A stretch of DNA of 64,000 nucleotides from Streptomyces sp. 130 (GTDB lineage: Bacteria > Actinomycetota > Actinomycetes > Streptomycetales > Streptomycetaceae), in the NCBI RefSeq assembly GCF_007096885.1, contig NZ_VJNO01000022.1, forward strand, positions 1 through 64,000. Reading direction: 5' to 3'. The notes under the pieces are model-generated. The model was not told the DNA's origin. It worked only from the letters and a program-made list of their open reading frames with translations, and made no database searches. Below, piece by piece: positions 44,902-53,454 of this stretch; the stretch's first letter is position 1; the number at the start of each line of letters is the position of its first letter. The position numbers and the translations under genes are program-made.

Positions 44902-45230
44902 TCATTTTCGGCACGCGGGGCTATCTGTACCAGCTGGCCATCCTGACGCTGGTCTGCGGCTGGTGCGGCAACCCGGCGGCGCACACGCTGCGCAAGCGGG
45001 TCACGAAGTTCACGCTGTTCTTCGTGCCGCTGTTCCCGTTCTCGACCTCGTACGCCACGCAGTGCACGTTCTGCGGCGGCGAGCAGCGGATACCCAAGGA
45101 ACAGGCCGAGCAGCTGCTGGCCCAGCAGGCGGCGGCGCAGGGCGGCAATCCGTTCGGCCAGGCGCCGCAGGGTTACGCGCCGGGCGCCTCGGGGTCCGCG
45201 GGCCCGGGGCAGAACCCGTACCAGAACTGA
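44898..45230 (+). CDS. Zinc-ribbon domain protein
   Basis: 110 aa. An N-terminal segment MIIFGTRGYLYQL, then two C-x2-C knuckles (CGWCGN near residue 19 and CTFCGGEQR near 55) that would bind one zinc. Between them is a hydrophobic stretch FTLFFVPLFPFST, possibly membrane-associated. The C-terminus is Gln/Gly/Pro-rich. It is translationally coupled to the HEAT-repeat gene, so the two probably work together. Role unknown. Confidence 0.82.
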   Translation: MIIFGTRGYLYQLAILTLVCGWCGNPAAHTLRKRVTKFTLFFVPLFPFSTSYATQCTFCGGEQRIPKEQAEQLLAQQAAAQGGNPFGQAPQGYAPGASGSAGPGQNPYQN

Positions 45231-45251
45231 TCCGGCCCCGGGCGGGGGCGG

Positions 45252-45279
45252 GGTGCCGTGAGCCCCGGTCCACGGCACC
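45252..45279 (+). terminator. Probable terminator before the ftsW-like gene
   Basis: GGTGCCGTG and CACGGCACC form a perfect 9-bp stem with a 10-base loop. No T-tract follows, so it is probably a weak or Rho-assisted terminator. Confidence 0.55.
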
Positions 45280-45332
45280 TCCACATCGCGACATAACCGA
45301 CATAACACCCGCGTCTTGCTACGTTGCGGGGC

Positions 45333-46730
45333 ATGACCGCATCGACGGCGGACGCACCCCCGCCCGAGCTGCGCCTGCCCAGGCGGCGCGGCGTGGAACT
45401 CTCGCTCCTCATCGGGGCCGTCCTGATCTCCGTCTACGGCTACGCCGCGGTCGGGCTCGCGCACGACGACGCCGTCCCGCCCGACGTCGCGGGCTACGGC
45501 GGCGGCCTCGGCCTGCTGGCGCTGCTCGCGCACCTCGCGGTCCGCCTGCGCGCCCCGTACGCCGATCCGCTGCTGCTGCCCATCGCCGTCCTGCTCAACG
45601 GGATCGGCCTGGTGCTGATCTACCGGCTGGACCTGGAGACCCCGGGCGACCGGGCGGCGACGACCCAGCTGATCTGGTCCACGATCGGCGTCGCTTTCTT
45701 CATCGCGGTCGTGGTCTTCCTGCGCGACCACCGCGTCCTCCAGCGCTACGCGTACGTGTCGATGGCCGCCGCGCTGGTCCTGATGATCGTGCCGATCTTC
45801 TTCCCGGCGGTGAACGGCGCGAAGATCTGGATCAGGGTCGGCGGCTTCTCCTTCCAGCCCGGCGAGTTCGCCAAGATCCTGCTCGCCGTGTTCTTCGCCG
45901 CCTACCTCGCGGCGAACAGCAACGCCCTCGCGTACACCGGCCGCAGGGTGTGGAAGTTCCAGCTGCCCACCGGGCGGGTGCTCGGCCCGATCGTGGCGAT
46001 CTGGCTGCTCAGCGTCGGCGTCCTGGTCCTGGAGCGCGATCTGGGCACCTCGCTGCTCTTCTTCGGCCTCTTCGTGATCCTGCTGTACGTGGCGACCGGG
46101 CGCCGGGGCTGGATCGCGGTGGGGCTGCTGCTCGCGGCGGTCGGCGCGTTCGTCGTCGGCTCCTTCGAACCGCACGTGCACAGCAGGGTGCAGGACTGGC
46201 TCGATCCGTTCGCCTCGATCGACGCCGGACGCGGGCCGGGCCAGCTCGCCCAGTCGCTGTTCGCCTTCGCGGCCGGCGGGATGCTCGGCACGGGGCTGGG
46301 GCTCGGGCACTCCGTGCTCATCGGGTTCGCCGCGAAGTCCGACTTCATCCTGGCGACGGCGGGCGAGGAGCTGGGATACGCCGGGCTGACCGCGCTCTTC
46401 CTGCTGTACGCGCTGCTGGTGGCGCGCGGCTTCCGGGCGGGCCTCTCGCTGCGCGACGCGTTCGGGCGGCTCCTCTCGATCGGCCTCGCCTCGATCCTGG
46501 CGCTCCAGGTCTTCGTGATCGCGGGCGGGGTGACGGGGCTGATCCCGCTGACCGGGATGGCGATGCCGTTCTTGGCGCAGGGCGGTTCGTCCGTGGTCAC
46601 CAACTGGATCATCGTCGCGCTGCTGATCCGGGTCAGCGACCTCGCCCGCAGGCCGGCGCCGGACGAGGCGGAGGCGGGGGTCGTGGCATCGGTCCCGGCG
46701 GCGCTCCCCGGGGCGGAGGACGAGCGGTGA
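45333..46730 (+). CDS. FtsW/RodA/SpoVE-family peptidoglycan glycosyltransferase
   Basis: SEDS-family polymerase that extends glycan strands from lipid II. 465 aa with about 10-12 membrane helices. Family signatures: NGAKIWIRVGGFSFQPGEFAKI, ERDLGTSLLFFGLF (with the conserved catalytic Asp of SEDS enzymes), KSDFILATAGEELGYAG, and GLIPLTGMAMPFLAQGGSS. The following gene is its class B PBP, overlapping by 4 bp, the usual SEDS-bPBP pairing. The ATG at 45333 was chosen over an upstream TTG. Its exact role (elongation, division or sporulation) cannot be read from sequence. Confidence 0.93.
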   Translation: MTASTADAPPPELRLPRRRGVELSLLIGAVLISVYGYAAVGLAHDDAVPPDVAGYGGGLGLLALLAHLAVRLRAPYADPLLLPIAVLLNGIGLVLIYRLDLETPGDRAATTQLIWSTIGVAFFIAVVVFLRDHRVLQRYAYVSMAAALVLMIVPIFFPAVNGAKIWIRVGGFSFQPGEFAKILLAVFFAAYLAANSNALAYTGRRVWKFQLPTGRVLGPIVAIWLLSVGVLVLERDLGTSLLFFGLFVILLYVATGRRGWIAVGLLLAAVGAFVVGSFEPHVHSRVQDWLDPFASIDAGRGPGQLAQSLFAFAAGGMLGTGLGLGHSVLIGFAAKSDFILATAGEELGYAGLTALFLLYALLVARGFRAGLSLRDAFGRLLSIGLASILALQVFVIAGGVTGLIPLTGMAMPFLAQGGSSVVTNWIIVALLIRVSDLARRPAPDEAEAGVVASVPAALPGAEDER

Positions 46731-48184
46731 TCCGCTACATCCGGCACGCCGCCGCGTTCTGCCTGCTGCTGCTGGTGGCGCTGCTGGCCAACGCCGCCCG
46801 GGTCCAGGTCTTCGAGGCCGACGCGCTGGACGACAACCCGGCCAACCGGCGCAACACCATCGCCCGTTACGGCCAGCCGCGCGGCAACATCCTGGTCGAC
46901 GGGCGGCCCGTGACCGGCTCGACGGACACCGGCGAACAGCTCGCGTACGAACGCACCTACCGCTACGGGCCGCTGTACGCGCCGGTGACCGGGTACGCCT
47001 CGCAGACGTACGGCACCACCCTCATCGAGAACGCCGAGGACCCCGTCCTCGCCGGCACCGATCCGCTGCTCGCCCCGCTCCCCCTGTGGGGCGAGGTCAC
47101 CCGGACCCAGCAGCCGGGCGGGGACGTCGTGACCACGGTCCGGGACGCGATGCAGCGCGCCGCCTACGAGGGCCTCGGCGGCCGGCGGGGGGCGGTCGCG
47201 GCCGTCGAACCGGCCACCGGGCGCATCCTGGCGCTGGTCTCGACGCCTTCGTACGACCCCGGGCGGCTGTCCGGGACCGGCTCCGCCGTCACGGACGCCT
47301 GGCGGGAGCTGAACGACGCGGAGAGCCGGCCCATGCTCAACCGGGCGATCCGGCAGACCTATCCGCCCGGCTCCACCTTCAAGATCGTGACGGCGGCGGC
47401 GGCGCTGGACGCGGAGGTCGTCACCGATCCGGACGCGGAGACCGACACCCCGTCCCCGTACGTGCTGCCGGGCACCTCGACCGTGCTGCCCAACGAGTCG
47501 CGCGGCTGCGAGAAGGCGTCCCTCTCCGACGCGATCCGGGTCTCCTGCAACACCGTCATGGCGCACCTCGGCGTGGAGGTCGGGCTCGACGGGATGGTGG
47601 CGGCGGCCGAGCGGTTCGGCTTCAACGACACCGGCCTGCGCATCCCGTCCGGGGTGGCGAAGAGCAACTTCGACACGGAGATGAGCGACGACCAGCTGGC
47701 GCAGTCCTCGATCGGCCAGTTCGACACCACCGCGACCCCGCTCCAGATGGCGATGGTCGCGGCGGCCGTCGCCAACGGCGGGGAGCTGATGTACCCGCAC
47801 CTGGTGGAGCGGACGACCAAGCACGACGGGGCCACGGTGCACACCACCGGGTCCAGGTCGTACCACCGGGCGATGAATCCGACGACGGCGATGCGACTGC
47901 GGCAGATGATGGTCGACGTCGTCCGGGACGGCACGGGCACCAACGCGGCGATCGACGGGGCGACGGTCGGCGGCAAGACCGGCACCGCCCAGCACGGCGT
48001 CGACAACTCCGACCTGCCGTACGCCTGGTTCATCTCCTGGGCGCAGGCCGACGGCGCGGCCCGCCCGGCCGTCGCGGTCGCCGTGGTCGTCGAGGACGCC
48101 GAGGCCGACCGCGCCGACATCAGCGGCGGCGGCAGCGCGGCCCCGATCGCCCGTGCCGTGATGGAGGCGGCCCTGCGAGACTGA
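46727..48184 (+). CDS. Class B penicillin-binding protein (PbpA type)
   Basis: Transpeptidase that cross-links peptidoglycan. 485 aa. One N-terminal membrane helix (AAAFCLLLLVALLANAA), a short pedestal, then the transpeptidase domain with S216 in GSTFK, S273 in SCN and K417 in KTGTA. GTG start inside the stop of the SEDS gene (GTGA), so both are made together. The length suits the small PbpA/FtsI-like class of actinobacteria. Confidence 0.95.
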   Translation: MIRYIRHAAAFCLLLLVALLANAARVQVFEADALDDNPANRRNTIARYGQPRGNILVDGRPVTGSTDTGEQLAYERTYRYGPLYAPVTGYASQTYGTTLIENAEDPVLAGTDPLLAPLPLWGEVTRTQQPGGDVVTTVRDAMQRAAYEGLGGRRGAVAAVEPATGRILALVSTPSYDPGRLSGTGSAVTDAWRELNDAESRPMLNRAIRQTYPPGSTFKIVTAAAALDAEVVTDPDAETDTPSPYVLPGTSTVLPNESRGCEKASLSDAIRVSCNTVMAHLGVEVGLDGMVAAAERFGFNDTGLRIPSGVAKSNFDTEMSDDQLAQSSIGQFDTTATPLQMAMVAAAVANGGELMYPHLVERTTKHDGATVHTTGSRSYHRAMNPTTAMRLRQMMVDVVRDGTGTNAAIDGATVGGKTGTAQHGVDNSDLPYAWFISWAQADGAARPAVAVAVVVEDAEADRADISGGGSAAPIARAVMEAALRD

Positions 48185-48188
48185 CCGG

Positions 48189-48347
48189 GTGACGGCTTCA
48201 GGAGACCTGCGCGAGGTGCTGGCCGCGATCGGCCGCGAGGACCCCCGACTGTGCGCCTTCCTCGACCTCTGGCCCGGGGCCCCGCCTCCGTGCCCTGTGC
48301 AGGGGGCGGGCGCGTGGTTCGCACAGGTACGCGAACCACGCGGGTGA
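48189..48347 (+). CDS. Hypothetical short protein after the PBP gene
   Basis: 52 aa from GTG, 4 bp after the PBP stop. VTASGDLREVLAAIGREDPR looks like a normal coding start with an amphipathic helix, followed by LCAFLDLWPGAPPPCPVQGAG, which looks less like a folded protein. It could be a truncated remnant of a longer gene. Function unknown. Confidence 0.3.
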   Translation: MTASGDLREVLAAIGREDPRLCAFLDLWPGAPPPCPVQGAGAWFAQVREPRG

Positions 48348-48360
48348 GTACGTGTACTCA
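48345..48360. promoter_or_regulatory. Inverted repeat upstream of the lipoprotein gene
   Basis: TGAGTAC-GT-GTACTCA, a perfect 7-bp inverted repeat with a 2-bp spacer, 68 bp before the lipoprotein start. The size and position suit an operator, though no regulator gene is adjacent. Confidence 0.45.
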
Positions 48361-48427
48361 GGGCGGCCCGGCCCCGGCGAGGCAGCCTGGACTTCGACAG
48401 CCGCCCCCCCCCTGAAGGAGTGTCACG

Positions 48428-48733
48428 ATGCGTACGACCCGTCGTCCCCGCCCGCCGCGGACCACCGCCGCCCTCGCCGCCGGCGGCGTGGTGTTCGCGC
48501 TGCTCGCGTCCGCCTGCTCCACGGCGGACGCGGTCTGCTCCGGCGGTGAGTATCCGGTGCTGTACGTCGGCAGCACGGGCAGCGCGTGCGTGAAGGACGG
48601 CGAGGAGCCGCCCGAGGGATACGTCCGCTACCCCGAGGGCAAGGTCCCCGAGCATGTGGACGACAAGTGGTGGACGTACTGGAACGAGCACACCCTCGAC
48701 GAGAACGGCAGGATCATCGAGGTCTCGGAGTGA
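48428..48733 (+). CDS. Small secreted lipoprotein (SCO0607-like)
   Basis: 101 aa. Twin-Arg/basic start, hydrophobic core and a lipobox LASAC with the lipidated Cys at about residue 30. The mature part has EYPVLYVGSTGSACVKDGEEPPEGYVRYPEGKVPEHVDDKWW, which is the pattern of a Streptomyces family of short lipoproteins of unknown function. AAGGAG precedes the ATG. Expected to be anchored on the outer face of the membrane. Confidence 0.82.
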   Translation: MRTTRRPRPPRTTAALAAGGVVFALLASACSTADAVCSGGEYPVLYVGSTGSACVKDGEEPPEGYVRYPEGKVPEHVDDKWWTYWNEHTLDENGRIIEVSE

Positions 48734-48748
48734 CGGCCGGGCGGCCGG

Positions 48749-49570
48749 TCAGCCGGCCGCCCCGGTGCCGATCGGCTCGCGCATCTCCTCGCGGACCTGG
48801 GCCGCCTGGCGCGCCGCCTCGGCGAGGTCGACCTCGTCGGGGTCCTGGAGCGCGGTCTCCTCGGTGACGACGGCGACGAAGGAGGCGGTGTTGTCGTCGC
48901 CCCAGGCGCACATGGGCAGCGTGCTGGTGACGCCGCCGTCCTCGGAGCGGACGACCTCGCAGGCGACGGTGATCCCGTAGCCCGCGGGCGTGAACTCCCG
49001 CGCGGGCACCGCCACGGTCATCCCCTCGCCCTCGGCGGCCCCCTCGAGGATCGCGTCGCGGGACAGCTCGGGCTTCTTGATGCGGCCCCACATCCCGGAG
49101 ACGATCAGCGTCCCGCCGTCCTTCGACGCGTACTGGGTCACCACGGCCCTGGGGTCGCGGATGGTCGGGTCGTACGTGTCCTCGATGTCCTTGCCGTCCG
49201 TCGCCGAGGTGTCCTCCTGGAGGGTGTACTCGCCCTCCAGGAGCGTCTTCGGCACGGTGAGCTTGTACTCGGCCGCCGGGAATCCGCTGGACACCGGCAG
49301 CTTGTGGCCGGCCTCGTCGCCCAGCCGCACGACGCCGAAGACGATGCCGCCCGCGACCAGGAGCGCGCCGGCGACGACCGCCGCGATCACCCCGGGCCGG
49401 GCCGACGACGGCCGGGGCCCGCCGGGCGGAGCCCCCCACGGCTGGGGCGCGGACCCCTGCGGGGCGCCCCAGGGCTGCTGCTGGGCGTACGGATTCGGCT
49501 GGGGCGGCGGCGGGCCGTAGGGGCCCTGGGGCGCACCGTAAGGGCCCTGCGGCGGCGGGGGCATGCTCAT
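48749..49570 (-). CDS. Proline-rich membrane protein with an outer domain
   Basis: 273 aa, function unknown. An N-terminal cytoplasmic part of Pro/Gly/Gln/Tyr repeats (QGPYGAPQGPYGPPPPQPNPY), one membrane helix near 60-80 (VIAAVVAGALLVAGGIVFGVV), and an extracellular domain of about 190 residues with two cysteines that may pair. This layout is common in Streptomyces envelope proteins. A second ATG two codons later is possible. It is convergent with the lipoprotein gene, 15 bp apart. Confidence 0.75.
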   Translation of the reverse strand: MSMPPPPQGPYGAPQGPYGPPPPQPNPYAQQQPWGAPQGSAPQPWGAPPGGPRPSSARPGVIAAVVAGALLVAGGIVFGVVRLGDEAGHKLPVSSGFPAAEYKLTVPKTLLEGEYTLQEDTSATDGKDIEDTYDPTIRDPRAVVTQYASKDGGTLIVSGMWGRIKKPELSRDAILEGAAEGEGMTVAVPAREFTPAGYGITVACEVVRSEDGGVTSTLPMCAWGDDNTASFVAVVTEETALQDPDEVDLAEAARQAAQVREEMREPIGTGAAG

Positions 49571-49657
49571 GCCGCACAAGCTACGGCATGGGCGCGCGAC
49601 GCCTTCCGGGGCCTGCCCGGCCCGGGGTCCGGGGCGCGCTCGTGCGATGCTCGGGCC

Positions 49658-50197
49658 ATGAACGGCCGCCCCCTCTCCGTGGAATGCCCGCCGCCCGGCT
49701 CACTGCACGCCGTGCCCGGCCTGGCCGCGCTGCTCACCGGCTACCACCTGTGCACCGAGGCGGAGAAGGGCGTGCCCGTGGCGGACGCGTCCGGGCTGCC
49801 CGACCGCTACCGGCTGGAGACCGAGGCCCCGGACCGCGCGTTCGCGGACGCCGTCGTGCTCGTCGCCCGGGACGGCGGCGCGGCGGTGGGGTGCGTCGTG
49901 GTCACGGGCCCGGCCGGCGGGGCCGCGGAGATCAAGCGGCTCTGGACGGACCCCGCCGCGCGCGGCCGGGGCGTCGCCTCCGCGCTGCTCGGCGCCGCGT
50001 TCGAGCGGGCCGGCCGCATGGGCGCCCGCACCGTGCGGCTCTCCGTCTGGCGGTGGCGCACCGGGGCCGTCGCGCTCTACGAACGCCTCGGCTTCAGCGC
50101 CGTGCCGTCGTGGGACGACCGCGCGGACCTCGTCTGCATGGAGCGGCCCGCGCAGGGTCACCGCCCCGCCGCCTCCTCGATCGCTGCGGAGGGGTAG
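49658..50197 (+). CDS. GNAT-family acetyltransferase
   Basis: 179 aa. The acetyl-CoA loop is DPAARGRGVASALLGAAFERA near residues 100-120 (RGRGVA), followed by RTVRLSVWRW and ALYERLGFSAV, which are standard GNAT motifs. Substrate unknown. Its 3' end overlaps the convergent kinase-like gene by 40 bp, so the two may interfere with each other by antisense transcription. Confidence 0.85.
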   Translation: MNGRPLSVECPPPGSLHAVPGLAALLTGYHLCTEAEKGVPVADASGLPDRYRLETEAPDRAFADAVVLVARDGGAAVGCVVVTGPAGGAAEIKRLWTDPAARGRGVASALLGAAFERAGRMGARTVRLSVWRWRTGAVALYERLGFSAVPSWDDRADLVCMERPAQGHRPAASSIAAEG

Positions 50198-51213
50198 GGC
50201 GTTCGCCGGCTCTCCGTCAGGAGGCGGCGGTGGAAGCCGTCCAGGGCCAGGGCGGCCGGGGCGTGGCGGTCGAGCAGGGCGGCGGCCTCGGGGGGTACGC
50301 CGGCGGGGCGGGTGCCCGTGAGCCAGGCCCGGAGGAACGCGGCGTCGTACACCTCGTCGGACAGGTGGTGGCGCAGCAGGTGGCCGGCGACGTAGTGGCG
50401 GTCGTACGCGAGGTGGGCGGCCAGGAACGCGGACTCCTCGGCGGAGAGTGCGAACGCGGAGCTGAGGGCCAGGCCGAAGTCGGCGAAGCGGACCGACCGG
50501 CCGTCCGTCAGGACGTTGCGGAAGTGGGCGTCGAAGTGCACGAACCCCTGGGCGCTCATGAAGTCCGCGCCGCGCGCCAGGGCCGCGTCGATCCGGGCGT
50601 ACGGCGGGGCCGTGCCGCCCCGCCCGGCGGCGGCGCGGCGCCCGGCCAGCCAGGACCCCAGGGTGTGCGGGACGTGTTCCAGGAAGAGGACCAGGCTCGC
50701 GGTGGACCGGCCGATGGCCTCCAGCCTGGCGCGTACGGCGGGGTGGCCCTCCCAGTGGGCCACGGCGCCCTCGATGCCGCCGAACTCGTCGACGTACCCC
50801 TGCGGCGGGGTGTCGGGCAGGACCCGCCAGTGGTACATCAGCGGGAAGTCCGGGTGGGCGCCGGTGAGCACCCAGTGCGTGGTGAGGAGGTGGGCGGCCA
50901 GTTCCCGCCAGGCGCCGAATCCGGCCGAGCCGATCCCGTACTGGTAGAACACCGGCAGCCCGAAGAGGTTGGCGGTGGACCGGACGTGTTCCGGGCGCAG
51001 TTCGAGGGCGGTGAGGGGCACCCGCTTCACGAAGACTCGGGTGCCGTCGACGTCCAGCTCCGCCGCCCGGCCGCCCAGGCCGGCGCCCAGCGGGGTGGCC
51101 GCGGCGACCTCCCGGCCGAGGCGGCGGTCGCTCAGCAGGGCGAGCCGGGTGGCGACCGCCCGGTGGACGGCCGCGCGGCCGTCGTGCTCCTCAGTCCCCT
51201 GCCCCGTCCGCAT
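50158..51213 (-). CDS. Kinase-fold (aminoglycoside-kinase-like) protein
   Basis: 351 aa. Protein-kinase-like fold with the active residues kept: RVFVKRV (beta-3 Lys), a catalytic loop VHFDAHFRNVL (HxDxHxxN type) near 235 and FADFGLA (DFG). The helical C-terminus resembles small-molecule kinases more than Ser/Thr kinases. The substrate is unknown. The ATG used overlaps the upstream diiron gene by 23 bp and suggests coupling to it. It also overlaps the GNAT gene at its 3' end. Confidence 0.75.
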   Translation of the reverse strand: MRTGQGTEEHDGRAAVHRAVATRLALLSDRRLGREVAAATPLGAGLGGRAAELDVDGTRVFVKRVPLTALELRPEHVRSTANLFGLPVFYQYGIGSAGFGAWRELAAHLLTTHWVLTGAHPDFPLMYHWRVLPDTPPQGYVDEFGGIEGAVAHWEGHPAVRARLEAIGRSTASLVLFLEHVPHTLGSWLAGRRAAAGRGGTAPPYARIDAALARGADFMSAQGFVHFDAHFRNVLTDGRSVRFADFGLALSSAFALSAEESAFLAAHLAYDRHYVAGHLLRHHLSDEVYDAAFLRAWLTGTRPAGVPPEAAALLDRHAPAALALDGFHRRLLTESRRTPYPSAAIEEAAGR

Positions 51214-52315
51214 CCGCCCCGCCCTGCGCGATCGCCTCGGCCACCTCCGCCACCCTCGCCCGTTCCTCCGCTTCGAAGCGGTCCTTGTCGAGCTGTTCGG
51301 CGATCTCCTCGTCCTGGGCCATGAGCAGGTCGAGGCTGGAGTCGCCGAGTTCGAGGACGCCCATGTCGACGTACGCCTTCTGCAGCCGTTCGCCCCACAG
51401 GCCGATGTCCTTGACGCACGGGACGATGCGGCTGAACAGCAGCTTACGGAAGAGCTGGAGGAATTCGGAGTGCTCGCTGAGCTCCTTCGCCTCCTGCCTG
51501 CCGACGCCGAAGTTCTCCAGGACCTCGACCCCGCTGAGCCGGTCGCGCATCAGGTAGCAGCCCTCGATGACGAACTCCTCGCGCTCGCGCCGTTCCGCGT
51601 CGCCGAGCTGCTTGTAGTAGTCGCGCAGCGCCATCCGCCCGAAGGCGACGTGGCGGGCCTCGTCCTGCATGACGTAGGCGAGTATCTGCTTGGGCAGCGG
51701 CTTGGTGGTGGTGTCCCGGATCATGCCGAACGCGGCCAGCGCCAGGCCCTCGATGAGGACCTGCATGCCGAGGTAGGGCATGTCCCAGCGGGAGTCGCGC
51801 AGGGTGTCGCCGAGCAGGCTCTGCAGGCTGTCGTTGACCGGGTAGAGCATCCCGACCTTCTCGTGCAGGAACCGGCCGTAGATCTCCGCGTGCCGGGCCT
51901 CGTCCATGGCCTGGGTCGCGGAGTAGAACTTGGCGTCCAGGTCGGGGACGGCCTCCACGATGCGCGCGGCGCAGATCATCGCGCCCTGCTCGCCGTGCAG
52001 GAACTGGCTGAACTGCCAGGAGGTGTAGTGCTTGCGCAGCTCGCCCCGGTCCTTCTCGGTCATCTTCGCCCAGTACGGGGTGCCGTACAGGGTCAGGGCC
52101 TCGTCGGGGGTGCCGAGCGGGTCGGCGGGGTCGACCTCCAGGCTCCAGTCGATGCGCTTGTTGCCGTCCCACTGCTTGTCCTTGCCCTTCTGGTACAGGG
52201 CGAGAAGGCGCTCGCGGCCGTCGTCGTAGTCCCAGCTGAAGCGGGCGGCGCCGGTGGCCGGCACGGTCCACAGCGGTTCCTCGGGGGCGGTGGTGTAGAG
52301 GTCGTGGGTCGACAC
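51191..52315 (-). CDS. Ferritin-like diiron enzyme (R2/BoxB-like)
   Basis: 374 aa. A four-helix diiron protein with two E-x2-H repeats: Glu in FLHGEQGAMI, then DEARHAEIY near residue 135, Glu in LIEGLALAAFG and DEARHVAFG near 220. These six ligands suit an oxygen-activating diiron site, as in ribonucleotide reductase R2 or BoxB-type oxygenases. The substrate cannot be inferred. The GTG start follows AAGGAG. It is divergent from an AurF-like diiron gene and followed by a kinase-like gene. Confidence 0.8.
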   Translation of the reverse strand: MSTHDLYTTAPEEPLWTVPATGAARFSWDYDDGRERLLALYQKGKDKQWDGNKRIDWSLEVDPADPLGTPDEALTLYGTPYWAKMTEKDRGELRKHYTSWQFSQFLHGEQGAMICAARIVEAVPDLDAKFYSATQAMDEARHAEIYGRFLHEKVGMLYPVNDSLQSLLGDTLRDSRWDMPYLGMQVLIEGLALAAFGMIRDTTTKPLPKQILAYVMQDEARHVAFGRMALRDYYKQLGDAERREREEFVIEGCYLMRDRLSGVEVLENFGVGRQEAKELSEHSEFLQLFRKLLFSRIVPCVKDIGLWGERLQKAYVDMGVLELGDSSLDLLMAQDEEIAEQLDKDRFEAEERARVAEVAEAIAQGGADADGAGD

Positions 52316-52453
52316 GTACGGCTCCTTCGCCTCGCGACTGCCGGGAAGTCGGCGGGCTCCCCGCTCAGTTGGCAGGTTCACACGTTGGTAGACGCGCGGT
52401 CAACAAGTCGTGCGGAAGGGATTGACGGGCTTGCTGACAGGCAGTCTCATAGT

Positions 52454-52472
52454 GGGTGACCGTCGGTAACCC
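52454..52472. promoter_or_regulatory. Near-perfect palindrome between divergent diiron genes
   Basis: GGGTGACCG-T-CGGTAACCC, 8 of 9 positions symmetric. It lies just downstream of a promoter candidate (TTGACG at 52422-52427 with CATAGT-like -10 about 20 bp on) and 20 bp before the AurF-like start. The size and place fit an operator for the nearby TetR regulator. Confidence 0.6.
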
Positions 52473-52492
52473 ATGGGTGAGGTGCCTCCGCG

Positions 52493-53428
52493 ATGACGAC
52501 CGTGACCACAAGCGACCTGCAGGCGCTCCGCGACGCACTCGGCCCGCTGCGCGGCCGTGAGCAGATCGCCGAACGGCTCCTGGAGGCGTCCGCCAAGCAC
52601 TCCTTCGACCCCGACAAGGAGCTCGACTGGGACGCGCCGCCCGTGGACGGCAAGTGGTTCTGGCCGCCCGAGCTGGTCTCGCTCTACGACACCCCGCTGT
52701 GGAAGCGCATGTCGCACGACCAGCGGCAGGAACTGGCCCGGCACGAGGCCGCCTCGCTCGCCTCGCTCGGCATCTGGTTCGAGATCATCCTCATGCAGCT
52801 GCTCGTACGGCACGTCTACGACAAGCCCCCGACCAGCAACCACGTCCGCTACGCGCTCACCGAGATCGCCGACGAGTGCCGGCACTCGATGATGTTCGGC
52901 CGCATGATCACCTGGGGCGGCGGGCCCACGTACACCGTGCCGCGCCGGTACCACAACATGGCGCGCGTCCTGAAGAGCGTGTCCACGACGCCCGGTTCGT
53001 TCGCCGGGACGCTCCTGGGCGAGGAGATCCTCGACTGGATGCAGCGGCTGACCTTCCCGGACGAGCGCGTCCAGCCCCTGGTGCGCGGCGTGACCCGCAT
53101 CCACGTCATCGAGGAGGCGCGGCACGTCCGCTACGCCCGCGAGGAGCTGCGCCGCCAGATGGTGACCGCGCCCCGCTGGGAACGCGAACTGGCCCGCGTC
53201 AGCTGCGGACAGGCGGCCCGCGTCTTCTCCGTCTGCTTCGTCAATCCGCAGGTGTACGAGAACGTGGGGCTGGACCGCCACGAGGCGGTCGCCCAGGTGA
53301 GGGCCAGCGGACACCGCACGGAGGTCATGCAGACGGGCGCCAAGCGGCTGACCGACTTCTTCGAGGACATCGGTGTCCTGAACGGGGTCGGGCGCAGGCT
53401 CTGGAAGAGCTCGGGCCTGCTGGCGTGA
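52493..53428 (+). CDS. AurF-family diiron N-oxygenase-like protein
   Basis: 311 aa. AurF-type (p-aminobenzoate N-oxygenase) family: diiron ligands in EIADECRHSMMFGR near 127 and VIEEARHVRYAREEL near 207, plus GIWFEIILMQLLVRHVYD and EEILDWMQRLTF. Characterised members oxidise aryl amines, but many Streptomyces homologues have no known substrate. A TetR regulator follows 27 bp downstream. A second diiron gene is divergent, with a palindrome between the two. Confidence 0.87.
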   Translation: MTTVTTSDLQALRDALGPLRGREQIAERLLEASAKHSFDPDKELDWDAPPVDGKWFWPPELVSLYDTPLWKRMSHDQRQELARHEAASLASLGIWFEIILMQLLVRHVYDKPPTSNHVRYALTEIADECRHSMMFGRMITWGGGPTYTVPRRYHNMARVLKSVSTTPGSFAGTLLGEEILDWMQRLTFPDERVQPLVRGVTRIHVIEEARHVRYAREELRRQMVTAPRWERELARVSCGQAARVFSVCFVNPQVYENVGLDRHEAVAQVRASGHRTEVMQTGAKRLTDFFEDIGVLNGVGRRLWKSSGLLA

Positions 53429-53454
53429 CGACGGGTGCGCTTAGTCTGGGGGCC

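Noticed and set aside
42081..45230. Very long frame spanning ligD, the HEAT gene and the zinc-ribbon gene
   Set aside because: It is only real in its last 110 codons (zinc-ribbon protein); the rest is the wrong frame of the HEAT gene.
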